Assembly (NCBI RefSeq): GCF_009829325.1
Contig: NZ_VUOS01000015.1
Span: 124,001 to 188,000 of the forward strand
Source of the DNA: Nocardia sp. CY41
GTDB lineage: Bacteria > Actinomycetota > Actinomycetes > Mycobacteriales > Mycobacteriaceae
DNA: 64,000 nucleotides
Direction of reading: 5' to 3'
Shown here: one piece after another, positions 61,712-64,000 of the stretch
Layout of the letters: each line of letters begins with the position of its first letter
Numbering within the stretch: the stretch's first letter is position 1
Notes under the pieces: model-generated
The model's input: only the letters and a program-made list of their open reading frames with translations
Told to the model about the DNA's origin: nothing
The model's database searches: none
Program-made: the position numbers and the translations under genes

Positions 61712-62515
61712 TCAACGCGAAAGGCCGTGGGCGCGGGCGATGATGCGTTCCATGGCGGTGCGGGGGAGGAGGCGGCGGAGGGTGAAGAGGGCGGGGGCGT
61801 TGCTGCCTACGGCGTAGAGGGGGTGCGGGCGGTCGGCTTCGATTGCTTTGACAATCGTGGTGGCGACCTTTTCGGGGGGGATGCCTTTGGCTTGGTTCTC
61901 GTCGAGCTTCGCCATGAAAGTGGTGAAGTCGGCGGTGTGGGGGGAGCCATCGGTGAGGTATTTGGTGCGTCGTTCGCGGAGGCCGGTGTCGATCTGGCCG
62001 GGCTCGACCGCGGTGATCCAGACGCCGAAGGGGGACTCCTCGAAGCGGGCGGCGACCGCGAAGCCGCGCAACGCCGCCTTGGTGGCGACGTAGGAGGAGC
62101 GGTAAGGCATCGGGAAGCTGGCGAGCATCGAGCCGACCATGACGACGCGCCCGTATCGGCGTTCCCGCATGCCGGGCAGCAGCGCTTTGGTCAACGCGAT
62201 CGGACCGAGCACGTTGAGCTGGAACAGTCGCTCGACGGCGTCGGTGGGCAGTTCGGCGAGCGGGCCCGCCTGGCTTTCGCCCGCGTTGTTCACCAATACG
62301 TCGACCTGGTCCAGGTCGGCCGCGAAGGCATCGATCGAGGCTGTATCGGTGAGGTCGAGCGCCCGGTATTCGACGCCCGGCAGCACGGCGTCCGAACCGA
62401 TGGCGCCGGGATTCCGGCTGGTACCGATCACCCGGTATCCCCGTCCGGCCAGTGCGGCGGCCGTAGCCTTTCCGATTCCGGACGACGCACCGGTGACCAC
62501 GGCGACGCGAGACAT
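61712..62515 (-). CDS. Short-chain dehydrogenase
   Basis: 267 residues. TGASSGIGKAT is the nucleotide site, NNAG is present, and the catalytic site includes SYVATKAAL with Ser upstream. The C-terminal half (EPGQIDTGLRERR, MERIIARAHGLSR) follows the pattern of SDRs that act on larger hydrophobic substrates. ATG 62513-62515; AGGAGCG is four bases upstream. A palindrome at 62542-62555 lies in its promoter. Confidence 0.88.
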   Translation of the reverse strand: MSRVAVVTGASSGIGKATAAALAGRGYRVIGTSRNPGAIGSDAVLPGVEYRALDLTDTASIDAFAADLDQVDVLVNNAGESQAGPLAELPTDAVERLFQLNVLGPIALTKALLPGMRERRYGRVVMVGSMLASFPMPYRSSYVATKAALRGFAVAARFEESPFGVWITAVEPGQIDTGLRERRTKYLTDGSPHTADFTTFMAKLDENQAKGIPPEKVATTIVKAIEADRPHPLYAVGSNAPALFTLRRLLPRTAMERIIARAHGLSR

Positions 62516-62950
62516 GACGCTCCTTTCGACAGCAAGTACGCTGACGATATCGTCAACTCCAGGTCTGCGCTACCGGAAAGTAACTTCCGGCCGCCCGTGT
62601 CGGGTGTGAAAGCGCGACGGCTGCCACGTGCAGCCCCGCGCCGGTGGGAAACGGGAATACAACACGTGGTGGCGGGTCGGCGATTGCCCATTGAATTCTG
62701 CATGGCGAGTTCGGGCCCCGGCCTGGCGTAGGCGGGCTGTCGCGTGCGTGGCGCCTGCGCGGTTCGCGGGCCTGTGAGCTGGGCCGACGGAGGTGCGAGA
62801 CGGCGTGAGATACGCACCGGCGCAGGCGAAATCGTTCACCGGCGGGAAGTCTGCCCGAATGTCGGCGGCAACGCGATGGGGCTAGTGTTGGCCGGCGCGG
62901 TGCAGGCCGGAGACGCTGCCGCGTTACCCCCCGACGCCGAGGAGACTGTG
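62516..62950. other. Gene-free divergent gap between the SDR and the right-edge gene
   Basis: About 435 bases. Besides the TGACGATATCGTCA palindrome I see no gene or RNA. The promoters of both neighbours must lie here; a TAGTGT element at about 62883 could serve as a -10 for the right-hand gene. Confidence 0.5.
62542..62555. promoter_or_regulatory. Perfect 14-bp palindrome upstream of the SDR
   Basis: TGACGATATCGTCA, exactly self-complementary, centred about 34 bases upstream of the SDR start codon. It has the size and position of a TetR-type operator; no regulator gene is adjacent. Confidence 0.55.
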
Positions 62951-64000
62951 GTGGTTGTCGATACCGTCCGAGAGGAACAGGCGATCCGTCAGATGACGGA
63001 GCGGCTGGTCGAAAACTACACCGAGACCTATTCTCCGGAGCATATCGAGACCGCCGTGGGCGCGGCGCGAAAGAAGTTCGAGGGCCACCCGGTGCGGCAA
63101 TTCGTCCCCATTCTGGTCGAGCGGGTGGTGCGCCGGGAATTGGAGACGTCCCCCGAAGCCGAAGTCCAGCCCGCTACGGTCCCGATGGACAAGGCGCAGG
63201 AGCCCTCGGTGACTTCTTCGGGAAAACTCGCGCAGTTGCGCGCGGTGTGGTCGTCGAGCAAGCGTTTCGCACCGTATGCGGTGGGCGCCGTCGTCATCCT
63301 GACGGTGATCGCCGTCGTCCTCGCGGTGCGGCAACCCACTCCCGAAGCGCCCGCTGCCGCGCCGGCTCCGGCCGCGCCGCTCACCGTTGTCCATGGTGTC
63401 GTGGGGTCCGAGAAGATGGGTTTCTTCCAGGACCAGAAGGTGATCGACGCACTGGCGCGCAACGGCGTCCGGGTGGAGGTCGAGCCCGCCGGGTCGCGCC
63501 AGATCGCCACATCCATAGATCTCGCCGAATTCGATTTCGCCTTTCCGTCCAGTGAACAGGCGGCCGAGCGAATTCAGCGGCAGCGCAACGTGACCGCGAA
63601 ATACACGCCGTTCTCCTCGCCGATGGCCATCGCGACGTTCACGCCGATCACCGAACTGCTCGCCAAGGCGGGCGCGCTGCGCCCCGGCCCGGTGCCGACG
63701 CTGGACCTGCGCCGCTACCTCGAAATCGTCCGCAACGGTACCCGCTGGGACGAACTGCCCGACAACGCCGCGTATCCGGTGCGCAAGAACATCCTGATCT
63801 CCACCACCGATCCACGCAGCTCGAATTCGGCCGCCATGTATCTGGCCGCGGCGAGCTATGTCGCGAACAACAACACGATCGTGCAGGGAGCCGCCGCCGA
63901 ACAGGCCGTCCTGCCCGCGGTGTCGCGGCTGTTCGTGGGCCAGGGGTACACCGAGAACACCACCGAGGGCCCGTTCAACAACTACCTCGCCACGGGCATG
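62951..64000 (+). CDS. Membrane-anchored protein with three-helix N-terminal domain, 3' end outside window
   Basis: 350 codons are visible. Residues 1-60 form a short helical domain (EEQAIRQMTERLVENYTE ... VRQFVPILVERVVRREL), common in actinobacterial membrane proteins and predicted cytoplasmic. A membrane segment follows at about 109-131 (FAPYAVGAVVILTVIAVVLAV), then an extracytoplasmic part that resembles a periplasmic-binding-protein fold (GSEKMGFFQDQKVIDALARNG, FDFAFPSSEQA). GTG 62951 is six bases after GAGGAG; GTG 62948 is next to it. In related proteins a von Willebrand A domain follows; that would be beyond the window. Confidence 0.75.
   Translation, partial: MVVDTVREEQAIRQMTERLVENYTETYSPEHIETAVGAARKKFEGHPVRQFVPILVERVVRRELETSPEAEVQPATVPMDKAQEPSVTSSGKLAQLRAVWSSSKRFAPYAVGAVVILTVIAVVLAVRQPTPEAPAAAPAPAAPLTVVHGVVGSEKMGFFQDQKVIDALARNGVRVEVEPAGSRQIATSIDLAEFDFAFPSSEQAAERIQRQRNVTAKYTPFSSPMAIATFTPITELLAKAGALRPGPVPTLDLRRYLEIVRNGTRWDELPDNAAYPVRKNILISTTDPRSSNSAAMYLAAASYVANNNTIVQGAAAEQAVLPAVSRLFVGQGYTENTTEGPFNNYLATGM

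Overview
The window is high-GC DNA with actinobacterial start-codon use (many GTG and some TTG starts) and tightly overlapping genes. It looks like a Nocardia or a close relative in the Mycobacteriales. The strongest argument is gene order. The backbone ispE ... FAAL (pks16-like) - pth - rplY ... prs - glmU - tetR - mfd - mazG ... lpqU - eno - ftsB/divIC-like - DUF501 - ppx follows the order I remember for Mycobacterium tuberculosis Rv1011 to Rv1026. That backbone is interrupted by accessory blocks. Species is inferred, not shown.

Layout. 1-6.2 kb: a left-truncated ABC-F ATPase, a luciferase-like flavin/F420 monooxygenase behind two palindromic operators, ispE with a tandemly duplicated 3' end, and an SDR/TetR divergent pair. 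6.2-10.4 kb: two paralogous Abi-alpha-type proteins on either side of a DUF445 membrane protein, then an NTF2-like protein. 10.4-16.7 kb: prfC, rplY, pth, a fatty-acyl-AMP ligase, and a PlsC-type acyltransferase controlled by a divergent TetR. 16.7-22.8 kb: the ergothioneine cluster, with an egtE-like gene divergent from egtA-egtB-egtC-egtD and a possible 41-codon gene wedged between egtA and egtB. 22.8-30 kb: small proteins, prs, glmU, tRNA-Gln, two TetR regulators (one of the butyrolactone-receptor type) and a repeat-rich gap. 30-41 kb: mfd, mazG, terD, an F420/PPOX protein, a flavodoxin behind an IdeR-like iron box, a Stealth-family sugar phosphotransferase, a CpdA-like phosphodiesterase and a glycerol-dehydrogenase family protein.

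41.4-52.8 kb is the most interesting part. A five-gene minus-strand operon encodes a clavaminate-synthase-like Fe/2-oxoglutarate oxygenase, SbnB-like and SbnA-like enzymes (the diaminopropionate pair of staphyloferrin B and viomycin-type pathways), a PLP decarboxylase and a MATE exporter. It diverges from a four-gene Opp/Nik-type ABC importer. The 320-bp gap between the two operons has one IdeR-like iron box facing each of them. No NRPS and no NIS synthetase is present. The block reads as synthesis, export and re-uptake of a very small amino-acid-derived metallophore whose structure cannot be assigned to a known one from the sequence.

52.8-64 kb: lpqU, eno, ftsB/divIC-like, DUF501, ppx, an SRPBCC protein, an amino-acid permease preceded by a 37-codon upstream ORF, rnz, a tRNA-Leu(UAA) with an unusually short variable loop, a small hypothetical membrane protein, an SDR with a palindromic operator, and a right-truncated membrane-anchored protein. 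I saw no rRNA, insertion sequence, prophage or CRISPR array.
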